The notes beneath the pieces are model-generated. The model was given only the letters and a program-made list of their open reading frames with translations. It did no database searches and was not told where the DNA came from. A DNA stretch of 64,000 nt from Diplosphaera chodatii (taxonomy: Eukaryota; Chlorophyta; Trebouxiophyceae; Prasiolales; Stichococcaceae): NCBI GenBank assembly GCA_032358165.1, contig JAALGY010000043.1, forward strand, positions 496,001-560,000, read 5' to 3'. A program made the translations under genes and the position numbers. Below, piece by piece: positions 1 to 14,100 of the stretch; the stretch's first letter is position 1; each line of letters begins with the position of its first letter.

Positions 1-1020
1 TGGAAATCACTGATTTGACGTCTGAGTATGCCGCGTCAAGCTGCTCATCTGCGGTGGAGGGAAGCACAACAGGTCTGAGCTGATAGGCTTCGGTAACCTG
101 AGCATTGACCGGCATGCAAACCAATGCATCGGATTGAGAGTATTCTGCATGCAGATGTGCAGTCGCCTTTCAGATTGAACGGCTCACTCTTCCATGGGGC
201 CGTGGTGATCACGGAGATGCGCTTATCAGTGAAGCGGTACTTGACAAACGCCCCGCGCCCGATCGCAGCAATGGAAAGCGGCAGCCACACCAGCGTGGCT
301 CCCAGCGCAATATTGACGGCTAGATCGCCGCGGTGCGGCGCCGACTCAAAAAACACCTCTTCCTTGCCCCAGTCCACCTGCTTCTTTGATGCGCCCGCCT
401 GCGTAGTTGGACGACTTGTTCAATATCTAGATCAATCGCGAAGGTGTGTGGCCTGCACTGGGGTGGACTGCGGTGCGCCGATGACGCTGACCGTATTCCC
501 ACCAGCGTAAGCAATACGATTGTAATGCAGGGCAGCGAGAGCGACGTGAGCAGGCCGTCTCACCTTCTTGTTCTCCTGCAGCTGCTGATATGGGGTGTTC
601 GCCTTTCGATTGCCTGGTGCCATCTTGTTCTTCCTGATGGCCGCCAGCCGCTTATCGAAGTCGTCGTCACTCTCATCTGCCTCTTGCTCGTCTGCATGTC
701 ACATACAGTGCTCAGTACCGGCAACTGGGCGGCGCTGGTGTACTCCCCGCCTATTGAGATCGGTCTGATGCTGCGACGGGTTGTTGATTCTGACTGCTTT
801 GCAGTGTGTTGTGAGTTAGCCCCTGCTCGTGAATTGCATAAACACCATGCGCGCGGTCTGCTGCAACACCTTGCGCCCGGGTGACGAGATGCGGTCGCCT
901 CCTGTGCTGAAGCGTCTGCAGGCGCCGCTGAGCTGTGAAGGGCGCGCGTTGCGAGTGTCTCGCGATGCCAAGTGAGGAGAGAGATGCTGGACATCCTCCA
1001 GCCAGGTGCATCTGCAGCAT
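1..1020 (-). CDS. Plastid-targeted bacterial-type PH (DUF304) protein, cut by the left edge
   Basis: Four exons join in frame on the minus strand: 1020-870, 691-564, 398-188 and 49-1, where the window ends. The first exon (from ATG at 1020) is Arg/Ser/Ala-rich and reads like a plastid transit peptide. Exon 2 is an acidic-to-basic coil (ADESDDDFDKRLAAIRKNK). Exon 3 carries KKQVDWGKEEVFFES followed by a hydrophobic hairpin-like stretch (VNIALGATLVWLPLSIAAIG) and YRFTDKRISVIT, the layout of membrane-associated bacterial PH domains (DUF304/YdbT type) found in plant and algal plastids. Exon 4 begins EQLDAAYSDVKSV, the next strand of that domain. Exon phases (1, 0, 1) agree at each junction. The molecular role of this plastid family is not established; the remaining C-terminus lies outside the window. 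Confidence 0.7.
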
Positions 1021-1274
1021 GCTGCCAACCTCCTGCCCACGCACTTTGCACGCGCTACACGTCTCAACCCTCACAAACTGTACTGCAGTCCTACTTGTGA
1101 AGCGTAGATCGGCATGTGAACGCAGAAGCTGGTTCCCACTGCTGCACTGAGCTCAGCCAGAAGCTCACAGTGGCGACTGCAGCGACGACTTGTCAGCTGA
1201 CATATTACATAACCGAAGCTCGCTCTGCTGACGGTGTGCACAAACCCCAGGCTGCAGAGGTCTAAGATTACTAG

Positions 1275-4200
1275 CTACAGGAATAGCCCAATGCCGGGCT
1301 GGAAGGGCACCCACGGCAGCACACTGTCGCCAAACAGGTCCGTCACCACCTGCAGCTGCGCGCCGAGATCGCTGTCTTCCTTCCACGCATCTGCATACAA
1401 CAAGTCAGATTGCAATCAACAGGAGCTGTTGCGCACACACTTTGTGCAGGAATCATGTAGGTTAATAGACGGTGGGTTCAAAATGGCGGCTTTCTCCACA
1501 TCAATGGTTTCCTTCGACCTGATTGTCCCACCTGCCAAAATGGCTGAGGGTGGACCATGTGCTGTGGCTTTCCGCCTGTCAAGCGGCCCCAGCTGCGGGT
1601 TCGCCTTCCTAACGGCAGTTGCTGGCTGGTGCACAGGCGGAAACACCCTTGCAGGCGTACTGGCGGGTGCATCTGGCTGCTCAGCAGCTGCAGGCTGGTC
1701 CGCAGCAGCTGGTGCGTCTTGCTGCTGTTCCGTTTTGACTGCGGGTGCCTGAGCACGAGGCTGAGCTTCCTGGCTGCTGTCGACGGCGGCACTGGGCTGC
1801 GCGCTGTCCTGCTGGCCTGGTCGCTGCATCTGCTGTGCCATCAGAAGATGGTCGGCAAGCCTGCATCCACAACACCTGCAACTGCACATATGTACAAAAC
1901 GGACACATGATGGACATGAGGACGTTTGCAACAGTTGTGGACGCTGGCTGCTATGGTGGAATGCCAACCTTTCTGCAATGCCAGCATATACTGCGCAAGC
2001 CGCTGCCGTCCGGAGAGCAGCATGGCACCGCAGGGCCTCCACCCGTCTCAGCTGGTCCTGCACCTTTGCTGACGCGGAGCCCGGGCCTCCCTGCGTGACG
2101 GTTCAGCATACCTAACTTATGCCGCGAAACATCTGATGTGCAGCCGGGCAGCAGCCTTCCAAATGCCCACAGTACCGACCTCCGAGCTGTTCTGATCAGC
2201 AACTATGCACGTTGCTGACCTGCGCGCCAAGCGCTGGTTGCAGGTGGGCCAGGTAGGCAGCGAGGTGCGGCAGCAGCATCAGGCGCACTGTGCGGTGCCC
2301 CAGGGCCGCCAGGCCCACGACAGCGCCTGCAAAGTGCAGGAGTGATGGTGATGTGAGCCATATGGCCCTTGTGCCTGTCGATGTGGCTGTCAAGCGTTGC
2401 TTGCTGGCACCATGCAGCTGGGCGCAGCTGTCAGGAGCCACAATGGCAGTGGAGATCGCTACTTGCACGACCAACTGAACAAGGATCCTGTCAGTGAACA
2501 AGCGAGTCAGGTAATCACCGTAGTGTGTGGTGACAGGCTTGGCCCGGTCCAGCAAAGCCTTGAGCAGCGTCTTGCTGATGCGGGGCCGGATGTTGTGCAG
2601 CGGATCGCCAAACCTGGCGCAGACGGTGCTGATCACACGAGCTGCCGCATCCCGCACAGCCCAGTGATCCGCGGACAATGCCTCCTGGGTTGGACAGCGA
2701 CTGTCGTCACATGATGGTTGCATGCCTGTTGCGCATCTTGCATGGGCAATGGTGCACAGGCTGAGTCAGGCTCGGCAAATCATTGCAACAATACAGCTGC
2801 AATCTGCAGGACACAGAGCCTCACCCCAATGCGCTTTGCTACGAGGCAGGTGAGCACTGCTGGCAGCAGCTGCTGTATGTAGGGCGTCAGGTCCAGGTGA
2901 CCGTTTGCAAGCAGTGCAGCGGCTGCGGCCACGAGCCGCTGCAGGCGTCGCGGGTCTCGAAGGCCACCGGCCACGCCGTCTGCTATCAGCTGCACCATGT
3001 ACGGCACCAAGTCCGATAAGCCTGCGGGAGACAGCATTGTGCTGTGATTCACAACCTGTTGCAGGAAGCAGCTGCCGCGCGAGCACTGGCAGTTCAGGTC
3101 TGCGAGGTGTCAAATGCTTAGGGATAAACGCAGTGGACGGCGACCTGGGTCTGATGACAGGGACGCCAGAACTGCTCGCTCCAACCGCTGTGCACTGTCG
3201 CCTGCTGCAGCAGCAGCTGTAGGTACAGGACCATTCGCGAGGACCTCCCCATCTGTGGTGCTGCCATTGAGCAGCACATCCGACACCTTGTCGAAGTACA
3301 GCTGGAGCTCCTGTCAGGAATACAGTCAAAACTGTGAAGTGAGTGTTTAGGCCAAGTCGATGAACCTGCAGAAGTGGGTACGACAACACCTACGCAGCTG
3401 TCCAGATGGCAGCGCCCGGCAATGCGCAGCGAGAAGTCGGCCGTGTGGAACTTACCTGCGACAGCACGTGCTTGACGGGCGCCCGCACAATGATCCCGTC
3501 CGCTGCCTCCTCCGCTCCCGCTTTACTGGGCGCAAGGTCAGCTGGTGCGGATGTCTGAGGGGCCGTCGGAGATGCATGGGGCGCCGCAGCTCTGCGAGGC
3601 CGCTTGCGAGCGTGCGGCCGCTCGAGGAGGGCATTCTCGGGGATGGCTGGCTGTACGCCATCCACCACCAGCCAGTGCGGCAGCACGCCCACCTCGAGCG
3701 GAGCCCGCGGTGGGTTCCTGCCAACCACCTGCAGGGAGGGGGTGCTGTGATTGCCCAGGGCATACGATGTGCCTGACACCATGTGCCCGTGCTGCTGTTG
3801 GGTCCACGCTTCAGCATCGCGAGATCCGAACGAGGGATGAATCTGCCTGCACAGCCTTGATTACATCAGGCGACGCACGGCACCTGCTCGAAGGGCACCT
3901 CACGGTCCTCAAGAAACCAGAGGTCGGCATGCCCAGCAGCTTGCAGAAAGCGTGCTGCATCTTTGCTGCTGCTCGAAAAGCCATATACCGGCTGCACCGT
4001 CAAAGAGTGAATGTTGGTTCTGTGTGGCCAGGTTTGTGTTGTGCAAGGCCAAGGTATGCAGCAGCATCACATTCTATGCGCCAATGACAACTGACAGAAA
4101 GACCGAATGTCCACCTGAACGTTTCTCAAGCGCAGCGCATTGCTGATGTCGTCTGTACACAGCTCACTGCGCTTCGAGTGCCGCTTAAACTTCAAGGCCT

Positions 4201-4462
4201 CCTGCAACGACTTGCAGGCGCATTGCTCGGTGTATGGCCAAGGCACCGGTACATTGGGTTCGCAATACGTGCTGAACGCTGCATCATGATCACGAATGAA
4301 GCAGCTAGGGATTCGAGCTGTCATCCAGGTGGTCACCTGTATGACCTCTCTGATGCGGTACTCTACATCCGGCGCCAGCACCTTGGCCGCATCTGCGCTC
4401 AGCTTCGGGATGCCAATGCTATCGGCGATCACTTGAAGGGTCCCGGGTTCCACAAAGCTCAT
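1275..4462 (-). CDS. TAF6: TFIID/SAGA subunit TAF6
   Basis: TAF6 pairs with TAF9 through a histone fold in the promoter-recognition complex TFIID (and in SAGA-type coactivators). Exon 1 (4462-4337) and exon 2 (4201-4115) encode the histone fold: MSFVEPGTLQVIADSIGI, LAPDVEYRIREVIQ, then KFKRHSKRSELCTDDISNAL and RLRNVQ. The exon near 3980-3895 gives PVYGF, LQAAGHADLWFLEDREV, and the exon near 3730-3460 gives LPHWLVVDGVQPAIPEN, the conserved block that follows the fold. Exons between 3330 and 2220 carry ELQLYFDKV and the C-terminal HEAT-like domain (HWAVRDAAARVI, RISKTLLKALLD, KPVTTHYG). A Gln/Pro/Ala-rich stretch comes next, and the protein ends PGIGLFL with TAG at 1275-1277. The 5' end diverges from PP1. 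Internal exon edges in the 2.1-1.4 kb part are approximate. Confidence 0.9.
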
Positions 4463-5307
4463 CCTACCTTCAAGGCTTCATAACTCGCAAGTGAGCGCGT
4501 GTTGCGAAGCAGTTCATGGACACAGCATTGCTAGACAGGAGCAAAGCAGGCGCAGCGGGAGTATGCAATCTGGTTGATGCCCTTTCAAATGGTGTGCTCA
4601 AGGCTATGGAGGTGAGGTGCGCTGTTGAGCACAGTTTTAGGTTCAGTACATGTGCGATCGCGATCTGGGGGGCGAGACCTGCTGCCTGTGCAGCTGTGCT
4701 GCATGCCACTGTGTGCAGGGACTCTAAAAGCAGGGTTGCTTGGCTGAGCCGGCACGCACTTACCTGTTGGCGCCAGCGAATTCGCACATCAAAGCAACAA
4801 TTGCGCAAGGTAGACAGGGATCATAGTCACCGGTACACCGCACAGGCCGAGTGGGCACCCGTCCCGCGCGGGATGGCTAGTCTAGCCACAGCCAGTCAGA
4901 AACAAAGCTAGGGCTGCAACGCCGCTCGGACTGGGGTCCGGAAGCATAGGTGCGCATGATCTGTTGCATGGACCCTGCCCACAGCGGACCCGTCCTGTCA
5001 GCAGCCGTCTCAAGGCCCAGGATGTTCAAGCAGCTTAGCCCCAACGTAGGGCTGTGTTTGTGGTTCAAGTTCCCAACCAGGCTCAAAGCAGCTCTTTGTA
5101 TGACCGCCTGCCCAGTGGATCATGCCCTAGGCGGTCGCGCGCAACCTGTCGTACCCAGCCTAAATTGCAGGCCTGCTTGACTTACTTGCAGGCGTCAGCC
5201 GCTGGCAGGTCGTTGTTACATCGTGAGCGGGCCTGGCAGCGACCACGTGGGAAGACAGGCGGTGACGGCGCCCGGCTGAGGCCGCGGCCGCGGAAGCTGA
5301 GCCGAAA
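4463..5307. promoter_or_regulatory. Divergent intergenic region, TAF6 / PP1
   Basis: This stretch separates the start codons of TAF6 (minus) and PP1 (plus), so it must hold both 5' leaders and promoters. No open frame in it resembles a protein I know, and no TATA-like box or other element stands out by eye. Confidence 0.5.
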
Positions 5308-7173
<1,866 letters not shown>

Positions 7174-8097
7174 GGACGCGTCGCCGGGCGGTGGTGTGCA
7201 GCCCCTGGTGGTTGGGTCCCATGCGACTGCCCCTGCCCAGTCCCGAGGGATCTCAGACACGCCCAAGCTCGCTGCAGCTGCAGCGCCGGGCAGGCTGCAG
7301 CGCTGGCATGGCACAGCATCCCAAATGGGTCCTCAAGTTCATGGGTGCGTGCGCGCATGGTTTTGGGCTGTGCGCGGCCCCAGCAGAGTAGGCGTGTCGC
7401 CCCAGCCACGAGCAGCTTTGCAGGCTCAGACCGGCTTGTGGCATGCAACTGTCCAGTCAGACTAGTGGTTGTGTCTTCTTTTCTGTGGCATGTATGTGGG
7501 GCGGTAAGAGACAGTGCGCACCAGACGGTCTACCAAGCACTGCACCGAGGTCTGCTACCCCGACGTCCACTGATCCCAACTGCGCTGTCTTCCCTCAGAG
7601 TGCATGATGATGTTGCACATCGTCAGCAGCCCAACACGAGTTTGCTGATCATGCATCAGCTGATCTCCTGATCAGCAGATGTCTGACTCCCACACTCCTT
7701 CCATAGTAGAACAGTGCCCTGCGAAGTATCGCACATATTCTTTAGCGCAGCTCCCTGGTTCCTATAGCCTGACTGCAGTCAGTACCCAGGGTAGCATGTG
7801 AGCAGCAGTAGCCTGCCCTGAACGAACTGCACGACGCAGCTTGCAACAGCAATTTCAGCATGGTTGCAAACCCACTACTAAACATGTCCGCCCCGGAATG
7901 GAGCGTACTGAAGCTCGATCGGATCACGCGTAGCATGTCTGAGTAGTGAAGGTCAGCCCAGAGCACGCAACCGTCAGGCGTCTGGCGCCAGTTGGACGCC
8001 GCCGCCGCTCGCCGGTCGGCAGGTTGCGCTGCTGCGGTGGCGCATGCTGCCAGCGCTGACGGCTTGCTGATCGTACACGAGCTCGAGCAGGGCTGGC
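7174..8097. other. Intergenic region downstream of PP1
   Basis: Same-strand gap between PP1 and the oxidoreductase gene. It contains the PP1 3' UTR, an inverted repeat (7643-7677) and the promoter of the next gene. Long open frames on the minus strand here have biased composition and no recognisable motif, so no gene is called. Confidence 0.5.
7643..7677. repeat. Inverted repeat, 9-bp arms
   Basis: TGCTGATCA at 7643-7651 is mirrored by TGATCAGCA at 7669-7677, with a 17-base loop that itself holds TGCATCAGCTGATC. In RNA this could fold into a hairpin about 470 bases past the PP1 stop. Whether it acts in 3' end formation is unknown. Confidence 0.6.
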
Positions 8098-8172
8098 ATG
8101 CTGGGACGGCCTCACCCTGACCACCAAGCCGCAGTAGATCAAGCCCACAGAGCAGAAGACAGCCTGTCACCG

Positions 8173-10571
8173 ATGCACCGCGCATGCAGCATTGCCGTGG
8201 TCGGCGGCGGCATCAGCGGGCTGGCATGCGCGCAGAAGCTGCTGCAGCTGCTGCCCAACGCGCAGGTCAACGTTATTGACATGGGGCGCAGTGGTCCAGG
8301 TATCCGTCACTGATCAACATGGCATGGCTGGGTCGCGCATTTGCTGAATCGCGGCATTGAACTGGTAGTGCAGCATGCCGTCTCATTGCCACACTTCCCG
8401 CACAGGAGGTCGAGCCTCCACCCGCCGACGCGATGGACTGCAATTCGACCACGGGTGCCACTTTGTGCGTGTGCGACCAGACGCAGATGCGGCAGGACCC
8501 GCCGCCAGCGAGTTCGCCCAACAGATGCAGCTGTGGCAGCGAGAAGGTGACGCACGACACAGTTGCAGCAGACCACCGTGGACGGCACGTGGTTCGGGAT
8601 ACGACGTCAGGTGCCGTCGGGCTGTCGGCACTTCAGTGAGGCTGATATAGCACGTGCACATGCGTCCATGCCGCAGGCGCCGTCTCCACCTGGGACAGCA
8701 GCCGCCTCGGCCTGCTGGAGGCGTCGACACAGAGGTTCACCCCCCGCGGCGTGCTCCTACAGCAGCAGCAGCGGCAGCCGGCTGGGGACGGCTTCTGCCG
8801 TCTGCTGGCGCCCGGCGACATCTACGTCGGCACGCCCGCCATGGGCGCGCTGGTCACCGCCCTCGCAGCGCGCCACGGCGACCGCCTGACGCGCACCTGG
8901 GGCACCCGGGTGCAGCGCGCAATCGTTGACGCTTGAGAGCCATCAGAAAAAACCTCTTGTATTACATTTGAATCTTTTGTGAATTTACTTAGTTCGCATC
9001 TCGTGAGAAGAATTTGATGCAGCTTCTGTAGCACAGTCTCGCCACCGAAGGACTGCACAGGAGCTGCTCTGGTTCATTGGTGCATCCCCATATTGTTGCG
9101 CTGCAGTGCTGTGACGCCTGGACATCGGCGCATGCTGCGCAGGTGCGCCGTCTGGAGCAGGAGGGGAGTGGGCAGTACACGCTTGCAGGTGCTGATGGCA
9201 GCGTGGGCACTTTGGGTACCTTTGACGCGGTGGTGCTTTCAGACGCGATGACCGGCCGATCAGGCAAGAGGCGGTGGCGCTGCAGATCACATCCCATGGT
9301 GCAGAGCCATCTTGGCATTCCGGTCACCTTGCTTCGCTGCTCTCTAGGCCCCAAGGTCCACACCACCAGCGCACTCGAGGCACCAGACAGTGCAGAGCTC
9401 GTGCCGCACAGTATCACAGCCGGCAGCATCCTTGCAGGGTCGCCGGGACATGTCACATCGTCATCGGACAGCGTGAACCAGGTACTGGCGCAGCTGAGTC
9501 GGAAGCGGGCTGCCCCGCGGATGACGCTGATGGCAGCGTTCCCTGCTGGCACGATCGATGCGCCGTTCGATGCCGTGACAGTTGGCAACAGCGACGCCAT
9601 CGAATGGCTCAGCAACGACTCTGCCAAGCCAGGTGGACAGGGCCCCATCATGTACCTGCACCGGGTGCATGCCTGTGTAGCGCGCTGCTCTCATTGCGCG
9701 GCCTGAATGGCATGACCCTCTGATGGTGCCCGCGCTGGTGACCAGTGAGGTTGCTTGTGTGGTTGGCTGCAGGTCGCCAGCCTGCAGATGATGGCGTCCA
9801 GTGCTGGGCGGCGGTCTCCACTGAGCAGTTCGCACGGCAGGCCATTGAGCAGACGCTCCCGCTGCAAGTCAACGGCCAGTTCAGTCGGCCGGGTGAGGCG
9901 GCGACGCAGCCTGTGACGTCAGGTGGGCCGCTGCTTGACATCAGATTGCAGCCCAGCTTCTCCTGCAGTACACTCACTGGTGGGCTGTCGTCGCCAGCCA
10001 TGCTGCCGCTAGTCACAGCAGCAGGGTACACGCAGCCACAATTTTTGAGTTGGTTGGGTTCCATGCTGTCATCATGCTGTCTGACATGCTGCGTGCGCTT
10101 CCACCCTGCAGAGATGGTGCGGCACGTGGCCCAGTTGGTTGCGCCCTACGCTGCCGGCGGCGCTGCAGCATTGCACAGCCCGCTGCATGCATCAGTGCAG
10201 CGCTGGGGTAGCGCCCTGTACCCTTTGCCGAATGGTGCGCAAAACACCCAGTCGGGGCCGCAAATCAACAGGTTTCACTGTACCCTGCAGTAGCCCGAGC
10301 ATGTTATCACTGTTAACATGGGCAAGACTGCACTGGAGAACCACAGCATGCATAGGCTGCATCTCTTGTGACGCAACAGCTCGAGCAAGGCGTGCCACCA
10401 TGTGCAGAGGGCGCCGATGGCCCTTCTACCCCGCTGCTGGCAACGCCAGACGGCCGGGTGGCGGTTGTTGGCGACTGCATGGCCGGGTCAGAAGTGCAGC
10501 AATGTGTGGAGCAGGCCTACGCCACAGCTCACGTGCTGTGCGACACTCTGACTGGCGGGCAAGAGTGCTGA
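8173..10571 (+). CDS. Renalase-like FAD-dependent amine oxidase
   Basis: The protein opens with the dinucleotide-binding fold CSIAVVGGGISGLACAQKL, then VIDMGRSGPGGRAS across intron 1 and FDHGCHFVRV, the FAD-binding signature of renalase and the plant/cyanobacterial NAD(P)/FAD oxidoreductases related to it. Later blocks are YVGTPAMGALVTALAA, GTFDAVVLSDAM, DDGVQCWAAVSTEQFA, and the closing FAD segment DGRVAVVGDCMAG. Exons fit as 8173-8299, 8406-8546, 8677-8909, 9143-9263, 9438-9632, 9773-9892, 10112 to about 10235, and a last exon ending at TGA 10571. The frame is open upstream to an ATG at 8098, so an N-terminal extension is possible. The 9264-9437 intron starts with GC. Substrate is unknown; plant relatives are often plastid proteins. 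The last intron is not resolved. Confidence 0.85.
9264..9437 (+). other. GC-AG intron in the renalase-like gene
   Basis: Exon 4 ends CGATCAG and is followed by GCAAGA. The acceptor is CTTGCAG at 9431-9437. Phase 1 on the left (G) plus two bases on the right (GG) gives SGSPGHV. GT donors nearby (for example 9273 and 9298) leave the wrong phase. Confidence 0.75.
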
Positions 10572-11184
10572 CGGTGGACAGGCCGTCATAGATACACTAG
10601 CTAGACCATTATTGGCTTGGCCCTGGGTTGATAGCGTCACTGCAATGGAGGTTTGAAAGAGGCGATGTGCAATAAACATGGAAGATGCAAAGGATCACAG
10701 CACAGCACCGTATGGTAGTCGCACACAGACAAGCAATCAAGCCACAAACATCTCTGCAAAATCATCACTGCAGGTGTGACAAGATCATGTCACCGCACCC
10801 CACCATGCGCTCGTTCCTCTTCAACAGTCCAGTGTGACGCTGTCTACAACCATCCATGCAACTACGCTATATCAACTGCTCTCACAGCAGTCAACTTACG
10901 GTACTTTGAGTCGTTGATCTGGACCCATCTGTGGACATGTGGAGGCTGATGAGCTGCAGTCCAGCCTATACCGGAATCATACCGTCAACACTCTTGACAT
11001 CAGCTGCCACTGCCGCTTGCTTCCTTGCCATGAGCTGCGCTGATGAGAGGAACGGAAAACAGGCGCCACGCGCGCTTGTTCATTGCCTGCTGAGATTCGC
11101 TGTCCCTCTGACTGGCAGGCTGCAAGCTCTGTACTGATCACGGAGGAACCTGCTTTGAACAAGTGAAAGTGCTGAGAATGGCTT
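10572..11184. other. Convergent intergenic region
   Basis: This lies between the end of the oxidoreductase gene (plus) and the end of the CCCH gene (minus), so it holds both 3' UTRs. It is lower in GC than the flanking exons. I see no gene, no tRNA-like cloverleaf and no strong repeat. Confidence 0.5.
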
Positions 11185-14100
11185 TTAGCTCATCGTGCCT
11201 ACTGCGGCTGCCAGATGGTTTGCAGGCGGCTCAGCAGCAGTGGGTCTGCCGCAGCCGCAGAGCTTGGGCGATCCGGCTGGTTCAGCCACGACTGCACTTG
11301 TGCCTGCAAGCGATTGCATGGTCGCACTCAGCACTGCAGAACTGCAAGCATTGAGGCCAAGTGACCTGCACACACGACTGAGCAAAAGTGTTTGAAGAGT
11401 GTCTCTCAACACCTGCACATCAGCAACACGGGACGCCGTCGACAGCTGCTGAGCTGATGGGTGCGCCGCCTCGCCAGTTGCAGGGCCCATTTCAAAGGCC
11501 AGGGCGACGGCGGCAGCAAAGGGGTTGTGCCCCTCAGCCGCCGCAGCACGAGCTGATGTGGGCTGCGAGTGTGCGCGCGCCAGCGGCTTGGGGCATGCCT
11601 CAGCCGCAAATGGGTGGGGCAACCCTGCTGGCGCTGTGGCAGGCTGTAAGAGAGCGAAGGGCCTGGTTGCTGCGGCAAATGCTGCTCTGCCGGCATCCTG
11701 AGCTGGCAGCTGGGTGGGCTGCTGTCCACCCTGAGACGGCCGCGGCGGCAGGAGCCCAGACTCGAGGCTTGCTGATGTCACGGCCATGGCGGAGCCCACC
11801 GCAGCCATGTGCGGCTGCCAGCCGCTGCTGCCGCCCATGGGTTGGCTGCCGGCAGCGGCCGCAGCCAAGGTTGACGCACTCCCGGCGCTGCCCTGCCTGG
11901 CCAAGTTGCTGCGCAGCCAAGATGTCCATGATGCACAAAGGTTGCACAGCGTGTTCCCCACCAGGCATGAAAGATCAGCCTTGCAGACGCAGTGCCGGGG
12001 CGTGCCATCCTGCGCGCACCTGGAGGGGTGGTGGTGTGGGAGCGCGGGCGTCCGGGGCGTGCAGGCCCCGGGCGTGCAGGTGCCCGACTGCGGGTGCGAG
12101 CCCCGGGGGTGCGTCGCCAGCTGCGGCAGCCTCAGGCGGTGCGCATCCCACACGGCGCCTGGACCAGCGGGCATCACTGTGTGAGGTCGGATCAGAAAAT
12201 GAAGAACGGTGGCCAGCCGGAGAGGGACCCTTGCATGTCATCTGAGCACTTGGTGTGGCATGCCGCAGCATGGAGGCGCAGCAGCACGCACGGATGCGAT
12301 CCTCGTTGTCGAAGTCTTCACTGGCGGAGCTGCAGCCAGTGTTCAACAGCACGCCTTTTGCAGCAGGCGCCTGTGCCTGCTGCTGTGCCAGCTGCAGCTT
12401 GCACATGTCCTCTGCTAATGCCTCTGCAAACAGCAGCAGTGCAGGGAGTTATGATAGCACATCGTGTAGCTTGTGTCGCTTTCAAGCGTGACTTTGCTAG
12501 AGCGGGATGTCCCAGATTCACATCAGCTCTGCCTGTACCTAGCAACGATACAACGGACGATGCAGACAGCTGTTTCAACATCGCACCTTGGCAGCTGTGG
12601 TGGCTGGCCGTCCTGCTCAGCGAGACCTGGCTGGCAGTGTGGCGCGCTGTCGCAATCTGCATTGCCAGGGCACGAGGGGCATGCACAGCGGGACATAATG
12701 TGTAAACGGTGCAAAAGCACATGCACACCCTCCTGTACAGTGAGAACACCGCAGTGTGCGCACCTGATGAGCGCTCTGAGAGGCCACGGTATTGGCCGCT
12801 TGCAGAGCTGCCATGTGCGCCATCCTGTCAGCACACCACCGTCACGCTGATGTGAAGCAATGGTGCAGGCGCAGCAGTCGCTGCAAGGTAGGTGGTGCGC
12901 AACGTTTCCGTAGCCCGGTGCTGAGCGGCTGCACGGCAAGGATGACAGCTCACAGGTGGAAGTTCTGCTGCGTCGGTGCAAACAAGGCGGGCGGCAGGCC
13001 GCCACGCTGGGGTGCGTCGACTCCCAGCTGCTGCAGCGGGAAGCGCGAGGCCATGTCGCAGTGAGGGGCATCGGCCCCGCCGTACATGCTGGGGACTGTG
13101 CTGAGGTGGTCGGCAGTCGGCCTGCAAGTGCATTGGGTTCTACATTATGAGTTTGTGCCTGTGGCGGTGCCTGCAGGGGCAGTCCATGTGGTGCTTGTGC
13201 AGCAAACGATGCTGTGATGCTCACCTCAAGCCGATTGCGCTCAGCGGCAGGGGGCCATGCAGCGGCATGCCCAATGGTGGCTGCATGCACGCCAACTGCA
13301 TCACAGCGCAACAGTTCTGGTGCTGTACACGAGGATGCAGGCATGGTTTGTGGCGTTGTGGCATGGCATGAAACCATGGCTCTGCACTGTGACCTCCCGC
13401 CACCGTGCACGCCTGCCACACCTGTGGAGGCAGCATCGGCAGCCTGGCTGACATGCCGTTCAGTGCCAGCGGCGCCGGGGGCAGAGGCACCCCACTGGGC
13501 CAGCCGCCTGGCTGCATCATCGGCAGGCTGTGCGAGTAGCGGCAGTTCTGGCCGCGGCTGCACTTGCCCCTGCACACACGCGTAAGTAATGGGGACGTTG
13601 TGCTCTGGTTTCTGAAGACGACAGAGGCTGTGAGTCCTCACAGATCAAACCAGGTACCACTCGGGTGGCAGTGTTTCGGGTTGCGGGCATCGTGGTAGTC
13701 TCAGCTTGGCACTCCTACAGGACCCTCAGTGCTGAAACGCACCGAAGGAAGTCGAAGCAGGGCTCGGATGGCCCCGCGGGCCGCGCCCGGGAGCTGTGCA
13801 TCACGGACGTGATGTCGTGCGAATAACGGCACTCAGCGCCGCGGGCGCACATGCCCTTAACGAAGTCGTAGCAAATGGGCGCGCCCCGTTTGGCGGCTGC
13901 AGTGGCGCCCTGCTGGCACACGCAGATGATGAAGGTAGTTGTGAGCGACAACAGGGGATGCCCTTAGGTACGAGAACAACAGTTGTGCTGTCCGGGACAC
14001 TGCAGTACGTCCAACTGACGTGCTTGCACGGTGTCTTGGAGGATCACCTGAATCTGCTGCTGTGCTACGATGCTGGAGAGGTCGTGACTGAAGCGGCACA

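Noticed and set aside
7742..8185. 147-codon minus-strand frame upstream of the oxidoreductase
   Set aside because: It overlaps the 5' region of the plus-strand gene, has no splice partners and no conserved motif.
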